64,000 bases of DNA. It comes from RFTU01 sp032122355. Its GTDB lineage: Bacteria; Pseudomonadota; Gammaproteobacteria; Burkholderiales; Burkholderiaceae_C. A program made the position numbers and the translations under genes. The notes beneath the pieces are model-generated. The model saw only the letters and a list, made by a program, of their open reading frames with translations. It was not told the origin of the DNA and did not search any database. Shown here one piece after another: positions 27,292 through 36,595 of the stretch (positions are counted from its first letter, which is position 1; each line of letters starts with the position of its first letter). The DNA lies in contig JAUMCS010000038.1 in the NCBI GenBank assembly GCA_032122355.1, forward strand, positions 23,497 to 87,496, in the 5' to 3' direction.

Positions 27292-28602
27292 GTGGACCAA
27301 CTTCTTATCCGTGGTGGACGCCGCTTACATGGTAATGTTTCGATTGCCGGCGCAAAAAATGCAGCATTACCCGAGTTATGCGCTGCTTTACTGACGACAG
27401 AACCCGTTCGGTTGCTCAATGTACCGCAGCTTCACGATGTTAAAACCATGATGAAGCTGCTAGGCCATATGGGTGTAGAGGTAAAGGATCATCCCACAGA
27501 GGCTGACGGCATTGAGCTCGATTGCTCGCAACTTCAAGAACCAGAAGCACCCTATCATTTGGTTAAAACCATGCGAGCTTCCATTTTGGTTTTAGGCCCA
27601 TTGCTCGCGCGCTGGGGACGCGCACGAGTCTCATTACCCGGTGGATGCGCTATTGGTTCCCGCCCTGTTGATCAACACATTCGGGGCCTAGAGGCTATGG
27701 GTGCCGTTATCTCGGTCGAGCATGGATACATTCATGCGCATGTTCCTACTTCCGATGGGCGCTTACATGGTGCCAATATCACCACGGATATGATCACCGT
27801 AACAGGGACAGAAAATTTACTCATGGCAGCCGTACTAGCTAAAGGTGAGACTGTGCTTGAAAATGCCGCTCAAGAACCTGAGGTCACCGATCTCGCTCAA
27901 ATGCTGCTAAGTATGGGCGCACAAATTGATGGCATAGGCTCTAGCCGCCTGCGTATCACAGGTGTAGATCAGCTGCATGCCCCCCGCCAAATGAATGGTC
28001 AAGAAGGACATCGTATAGTTGCTGATCGTATTGAGGCCGGTACTTTTTTATGCGCAGCATTAGCCACGGGTGGTGATGTTTTTTTACAAGGCGCACGCGC
28101 TGATCACCTCAAAGCAGTTCTGGATAAACTCACCGAAGCCGGCGCCCACATATCTGAGCATGAGGATGGAATTCGCCTTCAAGCAACCGCTCGACCATCA
28201 GCCGTGAGCTTTCGTACCAGTGAATACCCCGCATTTCCTACCGATATGCAAGCCCAGTTTATGGCAGTGAATGCCATTGCACAAGGCACTGCCCGCATCA
28301 CTGAAACCATCTTTGAAAACCGATTCATGCATGTGAATGAGCTTATACGCTTGGGGGCTCAGATTGATGTCGAAGGCCATACGGCTATAGTCACAGGTGT
28401 TTTACAGCTTTCAGGTGCTACCGTGATGGCGACAGATTTGCGCGCATCAGCCAGTTTGGTCATCGCTGGATTGGTTGCCGAAGGACAAACATGCGTGGAT
28501 CGAATTTATCACCTCGACCGTGGTTATGATCGCATGGAAGCAAAGCTACAAGCTTTAGGAGCAGACATTGAGCGCGTGAAAAACCTGGGGGATTTAATGT
28601 GA
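27292..28602 (+). CDS. murA: UDP-N-acetylglucosamine 1-carboxyvinyltransferase
   Basis: Catalyses the first committed step of peptidoglycan synthesis. GTG 27292 is taken as start because the product then begins as the family does (MDQLLIRGG, then 'AGAKNAALPELCAALL'); this gives 436 residues. The longer frame from 27205 would add 29 residues and overlap ibaG. The active-site loop has the reactive cysteine in 'LPGGCAIGSRPVDQH' (the fosfomycin target). The end overlaps the hisG start, and no strong ribosome binding site is seen for the GTG start. Confidence 0.95.
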   Translation: MDQLLIRGGRRLHGNVSIAGAKNAALPELCAALLTTEPVRLLNVPQLHDVKTMMKLLGHMGVEVKDHPTEADGIELDCSQLQEPEAPYHLVKTMRASILVLGPLLARWGRARVSLPGGCAIGSRPVDQHIRGLEAMGAVISVEHGYIHAHVPTSDGRLHGANITTDMITVTGTENLLMAAVLAKGETVLENAAQEPEVTDLAQMLLSMGAQIDGIGSSRLRITGVDQLHAPRQMNGQEGHRIVADRIEAGTFLCAALATGGDVFLQGARADHLKAVLDKLTEAGAHISEHEDGIRLQATARPSAVSFRTSEYPAFPTDMQAQFMAVNAIAQGTARITETIFENRFMHVNELIRLGAQIDVEGHTAIVTGVLQLSGATVMATDLRASASLVIAGLVAEGQTCVDRIYHLDRGYDRMEAKLQALGADIERVKNLGDLM

Positions 28603-29246
28603 TTACCTTAGCACTATCTAAAGGGCGAATATTTGAAGAGACACTCCCTCTATTGGCTGCGGCCGGCATTCAAGTCGCAGAAGACCCTGAAAAATCTCGC
28701 AAGTTGATCTTGGGTACTAACGTACCCAATGTGCGGGTTGTTCTGGTCCGAGCATCCGATGTGCCCACCTACGTGCAATGCGGCGGCGCTGACCTGGGCG
28801 TAGCTGGCAAAGATATATTGCTTGAACACGGGGGGGCTGATTTATACCAGCCGTTTGATTTAAATATTGCCCGCTGCCGCATGAGTGTGGCCACCCGCAA
28901 TGATTTCAATTATGCAGCCGCTGTCCGGCATGGCTCCCGCATCCGTGTAGCCACCAAATACACCACCATCGCCCGCAATCATTTTGCAGATAAAGGTGTG
29001 CATGTTGACTTAGTCAAGCTCTATGGTTCCATGGAGCTGGCCCCCCTGACGGGTTTAGCCGATGCAATTGTGGACTTGGTCTCTACGGGCAATACACTCA
29101 AAGCCAATCACTTAATCGAAGTCGAGCACGTGATGGATATATCCTCTCGATTGATCGTCAACCAAACCGCACTCAAGCGTAAGGCCCCCATTTTGCGCCC
29201 CTTGATGGATGCTTTTTCAATGGCCATTTCGGCGAAGGTAGAATAA
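28599..29246 (+). CDS. hisG: ATP phosphoribosyltransferase, short form
   Basis: 215 residues. First step of histidine synthesis. The short HisG lacks the C-terminal regulatory domain and works with HisZ, which is not in this window. The PRPP-binding loop 'DLVSTGNTLKANHL' is visible near residues 155-168. The start is GTG 28599, overlapping the murA stop by 4 bases, so it is coupled to murA translation. Confidence 0.95.
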   Translation: MITLALSKGRIFEETLPLLAAAGIQVAEDPEKSRKLILGTNVPNVRVVLVRASDVPTYVQCGGADLGVAGKDILLEHGGADLYQPFDLNIARCRMSVATRNDFNYAAAVRHGSRIRVATKYTTIARNHFADKGVHVDLVKLYGSMELAPLTGLADAIVDLVSTGNTLKANHLIEVEHVMDISSRLIVNQTALKRKAPILRPLMDAFSMAISAKVE

Positions 29247-29249
29247 ATC

Positions 29250-30569
29250 ATGTCTGTGCAAGCAAGCCCTTTGCGCTTATCAACTGCCTCACCTGATTTT
29301 GATATGCAACTGCAAACGCGCCTGCAGTGGTCATCCGCTACTGACGATGCCATTGAACAACGAGTGAGCAAAATTTTACACGATGTCCGGCTTCGTGGGG
29401 ATGAAGCAGTACTCGACTACACTCGCCAGTTTGATCACTTGAATGCCGCCTCAATTGCTGAGTTAGTCTGGTCAAGCGAGCAACTCAAAGCGGCATATAT
29501 GGGTTTACCTTCTGCTCAACGCGATGCCCTGACTTTGGCGGCTAATCGTATTCGCAGCTACCATGAAGTACAAAAGCAGCACACTGGTCAAAGTTGGCAA
29601 TACCGTGACAGCCAAGGCAATTTATTAGGTCAAAAAGTAACCCCCATTGATCGTGTGGGCATTTATGTACCTGGGGGCAAGGCGGCCTACCCTAGCAGTG
29701 TACTGATGAACGCCATTCCAGCCCACGTAGCCGGAGTGGCTGAAATTGTGATGGTGGTCCCCACACCCCATGGCCAAGCCAATCCACTGGTTTTAGCCGC
29801 TGCTCATGTGGCTGGAGTCACCCAGGCTTACCGCATCGGCGGGGCACAGGCCATTGCTGCTTTGGCTTGGGGCACGGACAGCATCGCCAAAGTTGACAAA
29901 ATTACTGGGCCCGGAAATGCCTATGTAGCCAGCGCCAAACGGCGAGTATTTGGTGTAGTGGGTATTGATATGATTGCGGGACCGAGCGAAATTCTGATTC
30001 TAGCTGATGGCACTACCCCACCCGATTGGGTGGCCATGGATTTATTCAGCCAAGCAGAACATGATGAACTGGCACAAAGCATTTTGCTATGTCCTGATTC
30101 CGCATATCTAGATGCAGTGCAAGCTTCAATCAACCATTTATTGCCCACCATGCCGCGCCAGGAAATTATTGCTAAAAGCTTGAATGACCGAGGAGCCCTC
30201 ATACACACTCGCAGCATGGAAGAAGCCTGCCTTATCAGTAACCGCATTGCTCCGGAACACTTAGAAATCTCTAGCCACGATGCTCAACGCTGGGAGCCCC
30301 TATTACGGCATGCAGGTGCCATCTTCTTGGGAGCCTACACCAGTGAAAGCCTAGGCGATTATTGCGCAGGACCCAATCATGTATTACCCACTTCCGGAAC
30401 AGCACGATTTTCCTCCCCACTGGGTGTCTATGATTTCCAAAAACGCAGCAGTTTGATTGAAGTGAGCCCAGCAGGTGCTCAGCAGCTGGGCCTTATAGCC
30501 GCTGAGTTAGCCTACGGCGAGGGATTACAAGCCCACGCTCAAGCGGCTGAAATGCGACTGCAATCCTAA
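29250..30569 (+). CDS. hisD: Histidinol dehydrogenase
   Basis: 439 residues, normal length. Zinc enzyme making the last two oxidations to histidine. Motifs: 'GIYVPGGKAAYPSSVLMNA', 'GADSIAKVDKITGPGNAYV' (here with W-G-T-D-S), 'IAGPSEILI' and 'GDYCAGPNHVLPTSGTARF'. It begins 3 bases after hisG. Confidence 0.97.
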   Translation: MSVQASPLRLSTASPDFDMQLQTRLQWSSATDDAIEQRVSKILHDVRLRGDEAVLDYTRQFDHLNAASIAELVWSSEQLKAAYMGLPSAQRDALTLAANRIRSYHEVQKQHTGQSWQYRDSQGNLLGQKVTPIDRVGIYVPGGKAAYPSSVLMNAIPAHVAGVAEIVMVVPTPHGQANPLVLAAAHVAGVTQAYRIGGAQAIAALAWGTDSIAKVDKITGPGNAYVASAKRRVFGVVGIDMIAGPSEILILADGTTPPDWVAMDLFSQAEHDELAQSILLCPDSAYLDAVQASINHLLPTMPRQEIIAKSLNDRGALIHTRSMEEACLISNRIAPEHLEISSHDAQRWEPLLRHAGAIFLGAYTSESLGDYCAGPNHVLPTSGTARFSSPLGVYDFQKRSSLIEVSPAGAQQLGLIAAELAYGEGLQAHAQAAEMRLQS

Positions 30570-30592
30570 TCCACCCTCATCGAATTTTGGAT

Positions 30593-31684
30593 ATGCCCAC
30601 CTCTACTGACTGCATTGAGCGCTTTTTACGCACTGATATTCAAAATTTACACGCTTACAGCGTGCAGCCCAGCACGGGCATGGTCAAACTTGATGTGATG
30701 GAGAACCCTTATGCTCTCGCACCTGAACTGCAGCAAGAGCTGGGGCAACGCCTTGGTCAAGTAGCCCTACACCGCTACCCGGCTGAACGCACACAAATGC
30801 TCAAACAAGCGCTGGCACAGCATGCACATTTACCTCCTCAGTGCGAATTAATGTTAGGTAATGGCTCGGATGAACTCATCACCTTACTTACTCTCGCACA
30901 TGCGCAACCTGGAGCCGTTATTCTCGCTCCGCTACCCGGGTTTGTGATGTATGAGATGAGCGCTCAGCTTCAAGGTGTACGCTTTGTCGGGGTTCCCACC
31001 ACCGCTGAATTTGAACTCGATCTCGGGGCTATGCTGAAAGCTATCACCGAGCATCAACCCGCCTTGATTTGGTTAGCCTATCCCAATAACCCTACTGCTA
31101 ACTTGTGGTCTGATACCGATATTGATGCGATTATTGAAGCAGCCCCGGGTTGGGTGGTTATGGATGAAGCCTATCAACCTTTTGCTCAGCGTCATTCGCT
31201 TGACCGCCTCACCCGCTATGAAAATGTGTTGGTGATGCGTACTCTCAGTAAATTTGGGCTGGCAGGTGTTCGTATAGGTTATGTGATGGGGCCCTCAGTG
31301 TTTATTCACGAATTAGAGAAATTACGCCCCCCCTTTAATGTCAGTTCCCTCAATACTGAAGCTGCCTTATTTGCGCTAGAGCATACAGCTGAATACTCCC
31401 GACAAGCCATGCTGATACGGCAAGAGCGAGAAAGACTCAGCTCTATCCTAGAAGCATGGGCCAATGTACGCGTGTATCCAAGCCAAGCTAACATGCTTTT
31501 ACTGCGTGTCGGACATCCGGGCGCTGCAGCTGTTTATGCTGGAATGCGGGCCCGTGGAGTTTTAATTAAAAATGTATCGGGCATACACCCATTGTTATCC
31601 GATTGTTTGCGTATTACAATTGGCACGCCTGAGGAAAATACTCGAATGTTGTTAGCACTTGAGGCTACCCTGACCGCCCATTGA
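30593..31684 (+). CDS. hisC: Histidinol-phosphate aminotransferase
   Basis: 363 residues from ATG 30593 (an in-frame TTG lies two codons upstream). PLP-dependent fold-type I aminotransferase; 'MRTLSKFGLAGVRIGY' carries the PLP lysine, and 'AYPNNPTANLW' and 'VMDEAY' are present. It sits between hisD and hisB as in many Burkholderiales. Confidence 0.95.
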   Translation: MPTSTDCIERFLRTDIQNLHAYSVQPSTGMVKLDVMENPYALAPELQQELGQRLGQVALHRYPAERTQMLKQALAQHAHLPPQCELMLGNGSDELITLLTLAHAQPGAVILAPLPGFVMYEMSAQLQGVRFVGVPTTAEFELDLGAMLKAITEHQPALIWLAYPNNPTANLWSDTDIDAIIEAAPGWVVMDEAYQPFAQRHSLDRLTRYENVLVMRTLSKFGLAGVRIGYVMGPSVFIHELEKLRPPFNVSSLNTEAALFALEHTAEYSRQAMLIRQERERLSSILEAWANVRVYPSQANMLLLRVGHPGAAAVYAGMRARGVLIKNVSGIHPLLSDCLRITIGTPEENTRMLLALEATLTAH

Positions 31685-31738
31685 AAATCACCGACTATAA
31701 TACAAAAATATTTTTTTGACGGATGAAAAGCGCTTGAA

Positions 31739-32347
31739 ATGACAGCAGCCCCTAACCATGTGCGCATTGCCGAGGTGCAACGCAACACCTCTGAAACTCA
31801 AATTCGGGTTCGGCTGAATCTAGATGGCACGGGACAAGCCAACTTAAACAGCGGCATTGCCTTCCTGGATCACATGCTGGATCAAATCGCCCGCCACGGC
31901 CTAATTGACTTAGATATTCATGCGGTCGGCGATTTACACATTGATGGCCATCATACCGTAGAAGACATCGGCATCACCCTAGGTCAAGCCATGGCAAAAG
32001 CGGTTGCGGATAAAAAGGGTATTTGCCGCTATGGTCATGCTTATGTTCCCTTAGATGAAGCCTTGTCGCGTGTGGTGGTTGACTTTTCAGGTAGACCCGG
32101 CTTGCATATGCGTGTACAGTTCAAAGCGGGCATGATAGGCGCACTCGACACACAACTGGTTTATGAATTTTTCCAGGGCTTTGTGAACCATGCAGGTGTC
32201 ACTTTGCACATTGACAATTTACAGGGTGAAAACGCTCATCACCAGTGCGAAACCATTTTCAAAGCTTTTGCACGCGCATTGCGTATGGCCTTGACGATTG
32301 ATACGCGTATGGGGCAGCTTATCCCATCCACCAAGGGTTTGCTCTAG
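31739..32347 (+). CDS. hisB: Imidazoleglycerol-phosphate dehydratase
   Basis: 202 residues, the stand-alone dehydratase without the histidinol-phosphatase half found in enteric bacteria. Metal-binding repeats 'DGHHTVEDIGI' and 'ENAHHQCETIFKA' are visible. The 54-base space to hisC is AT-rich and holds a TATAAT without a fitting -35 box. Confidence 0.97.
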   Translation: MTAAPNHVRIAEVQRNTSETQIRVRLNLDGTGQANLNSGIAFLDHMLDQIARHGLIDLDIHAVGDLHIDGHHTVEDIGITLGQAMAKAVADKKGICRYGHAYVPLDEALSRVVVDFSGRPGLHMRVQFKAGMIGALDTQLVYEFFQGFVNHAGVTLHIDNLQGENAHHQCETIFKAFARALRMALTIDTRMGQLIPSTKGLL

Positions 32348-32348
32348 C

Positions 32349-32999
32349 ATGAAGCCTTTGATCGCTGTAGTTGATTACGGCATGGGAAATTTAAAGTCCG
32401 TATCTCAAGCGGCCATGCGTGCGGCCTTTGATACCCCCTACGAAGTCATCGTTACCCAAGACCCCAACGATGTTGATCGGGCTGAGCGGGTGATTTTGCC
32501 TGGCCAAGGGGCTATGCGTGATTGTATGCATGAATTAACCCAATCTGGCTTACGTGAAGCCGTGCTTGATGCGATTACCCAAAAACCCCTACTGGGTATT
32601 TGTGTGGGTATGCAAATGTTGCTAGAGCACTCGGAAGAACAAGATACCCCCGGGCTGGGTTTGGTTCAAGGCAAAGTCAGACGTTTTCAATTCAACCAGC
32701 CCCACCAAGATCTGGCAGAGCCCTATAAAATCCCTCAAATTGGTTGGAATCAAGTTAAACAGCGCGATACCAAACACGCTATGTGGGCAAATATTCCAAA
32801 TCATTCTTGGTTTTACTTTGTGCATAGCTATTATGCCGATCCCGAGCGGGATGCGGATGTGGCTAGCCAAACAGAATACGGCACTGATTTTGTCTCAGCG
32901 ATTGCTCGGGACAACATTTTTGCCACCCAATTTCACCCCGAAAAAAGCGCTGAGTGTGGTTTACAGCTCTTCCAAAATTTCCTGACTTGGTCACCTTAA
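32349..32999 (+). CDS. hisH: Imidazole glycerol phosphate synthase, glutaminase subunit
   Basis: 216 residues from ATG 32349, one base after the hisB stop, with the usual opening 'PLIAVVDYGMGNLKS'. The class I amidotransferase triad is present: Cys85 in 'GICVGMQ', and His196 and Glu198 in 'QFHPEKS'. It supplies ammonia to HisF, encoded two genes downstream. Confidence 0.96.
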   Translation: MKPLIAVVDYGMGNLKSVSQAAMRAAFDTPYEVIVTQDPNDVDRAERVILPGQGAMRDCMHELTQSGLREAVLDAITQKPLLGICVGMQMLLEHSEEQDTPGLGLVQGKVRRFQFNQPHQDLAEPYKIPQIGWNQVKQRDTKHAMWANIPNHSWFYFVHSYYADPERDADVASQTEYGTDFVSAIARDNIFATQFHPEKSAECGLQLFQNFLTWSP

Positions 33000-33013
33000 C
33001 ATGTTTTCCCGCC

Positions 33014-33036
33014 GCCTGCATAACAGGCTTTTTTTT
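33014..33036 (+). terminator. Intrinsic terminator-like hairpin between hisH and hisA
   Basis: GCCTG (33014-33018), a 5-base loop, CAGGC (33024-33028), then eight T residues. A 5-bp stem with a long T-run is a plausible Rho-independent terminator or attenuator, 15 bases past the hisH stop and inside the his gene string. It could lower expression of hisA and hisF, or end the upstream transcript. Confidence 0.6.
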
Positions 33037-33059
33037 CAACCTCACTGTACTTTCCAGCC

Positions 33060-33803
33060 ATGCTGCTGATGCCTGCTATCGACCTGAAAGATGGTCATTG
33101 TGTCCGCCTTGTTCAAGGTGATATGAATAACAGCACCACTTTTGGTGACAACCCGGCCGAAATGGCGCAACGCTGGCTCAATGCCGGCGCACGCCGATTA
33201 CACTTGGTCGATTTGAATGGTGCATTTGCCGGCAAGCCGGTCAATGAAAGTGCCATTCGAAGTATTTTGCGCACCGTCGGTGATGACATACCCGTTCAGT
33301 TAGGTGGTGGAATTCGAGATCTAGATACTATCGAGCGCTACCTTGATGCTGGCATTACCTATGTCATTATTGGTACCGCTGCCGTGAAAAACCCGGGGTT
33401 TTTGCACGACGCATGTTCTGCCTTTGGCGGTCATATTATTGTTGGCCTGGACGCCAAAGATGGCCGAGTAGCCACCGATGGCTGGAGCAAACTCACTGGC
33501 CATGAAGTCATTGATTTGGCGCATAAGTTTGAAGATTACGGGGTTGAAAGCATCATCTACACCGACATCGGGCGCGATGGCATGCTCAGCGGCATCAATA
33601 TTGATGCAACGGTGAAGCTGGCTCAGTCCTTGAGCATACCCGTGATTGCTTCGGGTGGCTTGTCGAGCATGGCCGATATTGAAGCTTTATGCGCAGTTGA
33701 AAGCGAGGGCATTGAGGGTGTGATTTGCGGACGCTCTATTTATACAGGTGCACTCGATTTTTCTGCGGCACAAGTACGCGCTGATGAATTGCTAGAGCAG
33801 TGA
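33060..33803 (+). CDS. hisA: ProFAR isomerase (HisA)
   Basis: 247 residues. TIM-barrel isomerase of the histidine pathway; 'MPAIDLKDGHCVRLVQGD' at the start holds the catalytic Asp, and the phosphate-binding repeats 'VQLGGGIRD' and 'IASGGLSSMAD' are seen. It follows the terminator-like hairpin by about 25 bases. Confidence 0.97.
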   Translation: MLLMPAIDLKDGHCVRLVQGDMNNSTTFGDNPAEMAQRWLNAGARRLHLVDLNGAFAGKPVNESAIRSILRTVGDDIPVQLGGGIRDLDTIERYLDAGITYVIIGTAAVKNPGFLHDACSAFGGHIIVGLDAKDGRVATDGWSKLTGHEVIDLAHKFEDYGVESIIYTDIGRDGMLSGINIDATVKLAQSLSIPVIASGGLSSMADIEALCAVESEGIEGVICGRSIYTGALDFSAAQVRADELLEQ

Positions 33804-33844
33804 TGATGATCATCGCTTCACCCTTGTTTTGATCGGAACCTACT

Positions 33845-34624
33845 ATGCTGGCCAAACGCATCATTCCTTGCCTCGATGTCACGGGTGGCCGTGTGGTGAA
33901 GGGTGTGAATTTTGTAGAATTGCGCGATGCCGGTGATCCCGTTGAAATTGCTCAGCGCTACAACGAACAAGGTGCTGATGAACTCACTTTTTTGGATATC
34001 ACCGCCACATCGGATGGGCGCGATTTAATTTTACCCATCATTGAATCCGTAGCCTCACAAGTATTCATTCCCTTAACCGTCGGGGGCGGTGTTCGCACCG
34101 TAGAAGATGTGCGCAGACTGCTCAATGCGGGTGCAGATAAAGTAAGCTTTAACTCGGCGGCTGTGGCTCAACCCGAAGTCATAAGGGCAGCATCTGATCG
34201 TTATGGTGCTCAATGCATTGTGGTGGCGATTGATGCCAAGAAACGCACTGAAGCAGAAGTTCAGTTGCGAGGCCCAGGATGGGATGTTTATACCCACGGA
34301 GGCCGTAAAAATACAGGGCTGGATGCCGTTGCTTGGGCATCTCAAATGGCGCAATTCGGTGCGGGAGAAATTTTACTCACCAGCATGGATCGCGATGGTA
34401 GGCAATCCGGCTTCGATTTGGCGCTCACTCGTGCCGTCAGCGATACGGTTTCCGTACCGGTGATTGCCTCAGGTGGCGTGGGCAACCTAGAGCATTTGGT
34501 AGAGGGAATTCAGCAAGGCGGGGCGGATGCGGTACTTGCAGCCAGTATTTTTCACTATGGTCAATACACGGTTGAACAAGCCAAGAACTTAATGGCTGCC
34601 CATGGCATCACCGTTCGGCGCTAA
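33845..34624 (+). CDS. hisF: Imidazole glycerol phosphate synthase, cyclase subunit
   Basis: 259 residues. TIM barrel with 'IIPCLDVTGGRVVKGVNF' (catalytic Asp), 'FLDITATSDGRD' and the second Asp in 'TSMDRDGRQSG'. Works with HisH. In related genomes hisI and hisE normally follow; here the next gene is rsmD, so those two steps must be encoded elsewhere. Confidence 0.97.
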   Translation: MLAKRIIPCLDVTGGRVVKGVNFVELRDAGDPVEIAQRYNEQGADELTFLDITATSDGRDLILPIIESVASQVFIPLTVGGGVRTVEDVRRLLNAGADKVSFNSAAVAQPEVIRAASDRYGAQCIVVAIDAKKRTEAEVQLRGPGWDVYTHGGRKNTGLDAVAWASQMAQFGAGEILLTSMDRDGRQSGFDLALTRAVSDTVSVPVIASGGVGNLEHLVEGIQQGGADAVLAASIFHYGQYTVEQAKNLMAAHGITVRR

Positions 34625-34640
34625 GAACCGCAGTTGAACC

Positions 34641-35225
34641 ATGGGCGATATACGCTTAATCGGTGGAATTTGGAAACGCACAAAACTGCGCGTAACCGAT
34701 AAACCGGGCCTAAGACCCAGCCCTGAGCGTGTACGTGAAACCCTATTTAACTGGCTGGGGCAACAGCTAGAGGGGTGGTTGGTGATAGATGCTTTCGCAG
34801 GTACTGGGGCCTTAGGGCTAGAAGCTGCTTCACGCGGTGCAAAGCAAGTTTTTTTAATAGAAACTGACCCCCACCTACATCAATTGCATCAGCAACACAT
34901 TACCCGACTCAAAGCCTCGCAGGTTCAAGCCATCAAAGCTGATGCTCTTAATTGGCTCAAAAAGCACCCAGCACAAGCCCAATTGGTCTTACTTGACCCT
35001 CCTTTTCAGTCTGATGCGTTTGCAGCTGCCTTGCAAGCAGGTGCCCAAGCGGCTGTTCCAGGCGGCTGGGTGTATTTAGAATCACCCTATGCGTGGCCGG
35101 CTCAAGAAGGTTTACGCTATGATTTGAATTTATACCGCCATATCAAAGCAGGAGCGGTACATGCCCACTTATGGCAAAAGACCGTAAGCCCCGATCATTC
35201 TCCTTCTTCGTCGCATGAAATCTAA
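34641..35225 (+). CDS. rsmD: 16S rRNA (guanine966-N2)-methyltransferase
   Basis: 194 residues. SAM-dependent methyltransferase modifying G966 of 16S rRNA. 'GLRPSPERVRETLFNWL' (RsmD opening), SAM-binding 'DAFAGTGALGLEAASRGA' and catalytic 'LLDPPF' are visible. It overlaps coaD by 11 bases. Confidence 0.94.
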   Translation: MGDIRLIGGIWKRTKLRVTDKPGLRPSPERVRETLFNWLGQQLEGWLVIDAFAGTGALGLEAASRGAKQVFLIETDPHLHQLHQQHITRLKASQVQAIKADALNWLKKHPAQAQLVLLDPPFQSDAFAAALQAGAQAAVPGGWVYLESPYAWPAQEGLRYDLNLYRHIKAGAVHAHLWQKTVSPDHSPSSSHEI

Positions 35226-35712
35226 TCCCATTGTGGCCATTTTTCCCGGGACATTTGATCCCATTACCCTAGGCCATGAAGACTTAATCTCTCGGGCCAT
35301 AGCTCTATTTGATTGGGTCTGGGTGGCCGTGGCCAACGGTCACCATAAACGTACCTTATTCGATTTACCCACGCGCCTTGATATGGTTCAATCCACTTGT
35401 GCAACCATGCCGCGTGTAGGCGTTTTAGCCTTTGAAGGCTTGTTGAGTGATGTAGTCAAAGACAAAGGTGCCCATGTATTGTTGAGAGGCGTGCGCAGCT
35501 CCCAAGATTTTGATTATGAATATTCAATGGCCGGCCTCAATCGTCAGATCTTGCCGAATGTGGAAACGGTGTTTCTCCCCCCTCTTGATAAGCACCAATT
35601 TATCAGCAGCACATATGTACGTGAAATTGCCATGCTGGGTGGGGATGTTTCGAAATGGGTATCCCCTGCAGTATTAGCGCAAATTACCCAACGGAGTTCA
35701 ACATGGCCCTGA
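35215..35712 (+). CDS. coaD: Phosphopantetheine adenylyltransferase
   Basis: 165 residues. Penultimate step in coenzyme A synthesis. Nucleotidyltransferase motifs 'FPGTFDPITLGH' near the start and 'FISSTYVREI' near residue 125. It lies between rsmD and the ferredoxin gene, the usual Burkholderiales order, and overlaps both. Confidence 0.97.
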   Translation: MKSNPIVAIFPGTFDPITLGHEDLISRAIALFDWVWVAVANGHHKRTLFDLPTRLDMVQSTCATMPRVGVLAFEGLLSDVVKDKGAHVLLRGVRSSQDFDYEYSMAGLNRQILPNVETVFLPPLDKHQFISSTYVREIAMLGGDVSKWVSPAVLAQITQRSSTWP

Positions 35713-35960
35713 TGATCACCAGTGAATGCATCAATTGTGATGTATGCGAGCCTGAGTGCCCCAATCAAGCCATCTCAATGGGCGCTGATTTTTATATCAT
35801 TGACCCAGACCGCTGCACCGAATGCGTGGGCCATTTTGACGAGCCCCAATGCCGCCAGGTATGCCCTGTGGATTGCATTCCCATTAATCCATCCATCCCA
35901 GACACCCCCGAAACACTACGCACCCGATTTGAACGATTGCAAAATTCTGAATCTACATGA
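35703..35960 (+). CDS. YfhL-type ferredoxin with two 4Fe-4S motifs
   Basis: 85 residues from ATG 35703, which overlaps coaD by 10 bases and matches the family start (MALMITSECINCDVCEPECP). Cluster cysteines: C9, C12, C15, C19 and C38, C41, C50, C54, with C58 also present; the extra spacing between C41 and C50 is typical of YfhL/Alvin-like ferredoxins. Electron partner unknown. It precedes the Isc operon. Confidence 0.93.
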   Translation: MALMITSECINCDVCEPECPNQAISMGADFYIIDPDRCTECVGHFDEPQCRQVCPVDCIPINPSIPDTPETLRTRFERLQNSEST

Positions 35961-35981
35961 GGAAACATTAGGGAAATCCGG

Positions 35982-36008
35982 TATACTTGAGTAAATTTGT
36001 CAAGTTAT
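35982..36008 (+). promoter_or_regulatory. Palindrome upstream of iscR, candidate IscR operator
   Basis: ACTTGA (35985-35990) and TCAAGT (36000-36005) are perfect inverted copies around a 9-base AT-rich core, 38 bases before the iscR start. Size and AT-rich core resemble IscR type 1 sites, and autoregulation of iscR is usual. TATACT at 35982-35987 could be a -10 element overlapped by the palindrome. Confidence 0.5.
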
Positions 36009-36043
36009 TGCCATTCATTTGAATTCCCTATTCGAAGCTCACT

Positions 36044-36580
36044 ATGAAACTCACCACCAAAGGACGTTTTGCTGTAACCGCCATGGTTGATTTAGCGCTG
36101 CGTGTACCCCATGGGCCGGTGACACTAGCAGCCATCAGCGAACGACAACATATTTCGCTATCCTACCTTGAGCAGTTATTCAGCAAGCTACGCCGTCAAT
36201 CATTGGTTGATAGTATGCGCGGGCCAGGCGGTGGCTACACGCTCGGCCGTGATTCTGATGCCATTTCAGTGGCGGACATTATTTTGGCGGTAGATGAACC
36301 CATCGATGCCACGGGTTGTGCGGGTAAGGAAAACTGCATGGGCGAAGATAGCGGCCGCTGCATGACCCACGACTTGTGGGAAGGCTTGAATGCCCGTATG
36401 TTTGAACATCTCAATGCCATTTCCCTCAAGCATTTGGTAGATGAACAAATTGCCAAAGGATTTGTTCTAAGTAGCAAAAAAGCCCTTCAACGCGGCATTT
36501 CATCGACCCCCGTCGTCAAACCTATCAAAATCACCGGCGCAAACTCCGTATTTAACTTCGGCTCGTTTTCTTCCAAATAA
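36044..36580 (+). CDS. iscR: Fe-S cluster-binding regulator IscR
   Basis: 178 residues. Rrf2-family winged-helix regulator of iron-sulfur assembly. 'MKLTTKGRFAVTAMVDLAL' opening, and cluster ligands Cys92, Cys98 and Cys106 with His109. The Cys98-Cys106 spacing is two longer than in E. coli (C98-C104). It heads the isc operon and a palindrome upstream could be its operator. Confidence 0.95.
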   Translation: MKLTTKGRFAVTAMVDLALRVPHGPVTLAAISERQHISLSYLEQLFSKLRRQSLVDSMRGPGGGYTLGRDSDAISVADIILAVDEPIDATGCAGKENCMGEDSGRCMTHDLWEGLNARMFEHLNAISLKHLVDEQIAKGFVLSSKKALQRGISSTPVVKPIKITGANSVFNFGSFSSK

Positions 36581-36595
36581 ACTCAGATTGCCAAT

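Noticed and set aside
31690..31738. Promoter in front of hisB (TATAAT at 31696)
   Set aside because: The only TTGAAA nearby is 9 bases away, and no -35 box stands at 16-18 bases. AT-rich spacer between his genes is a simpler reading.
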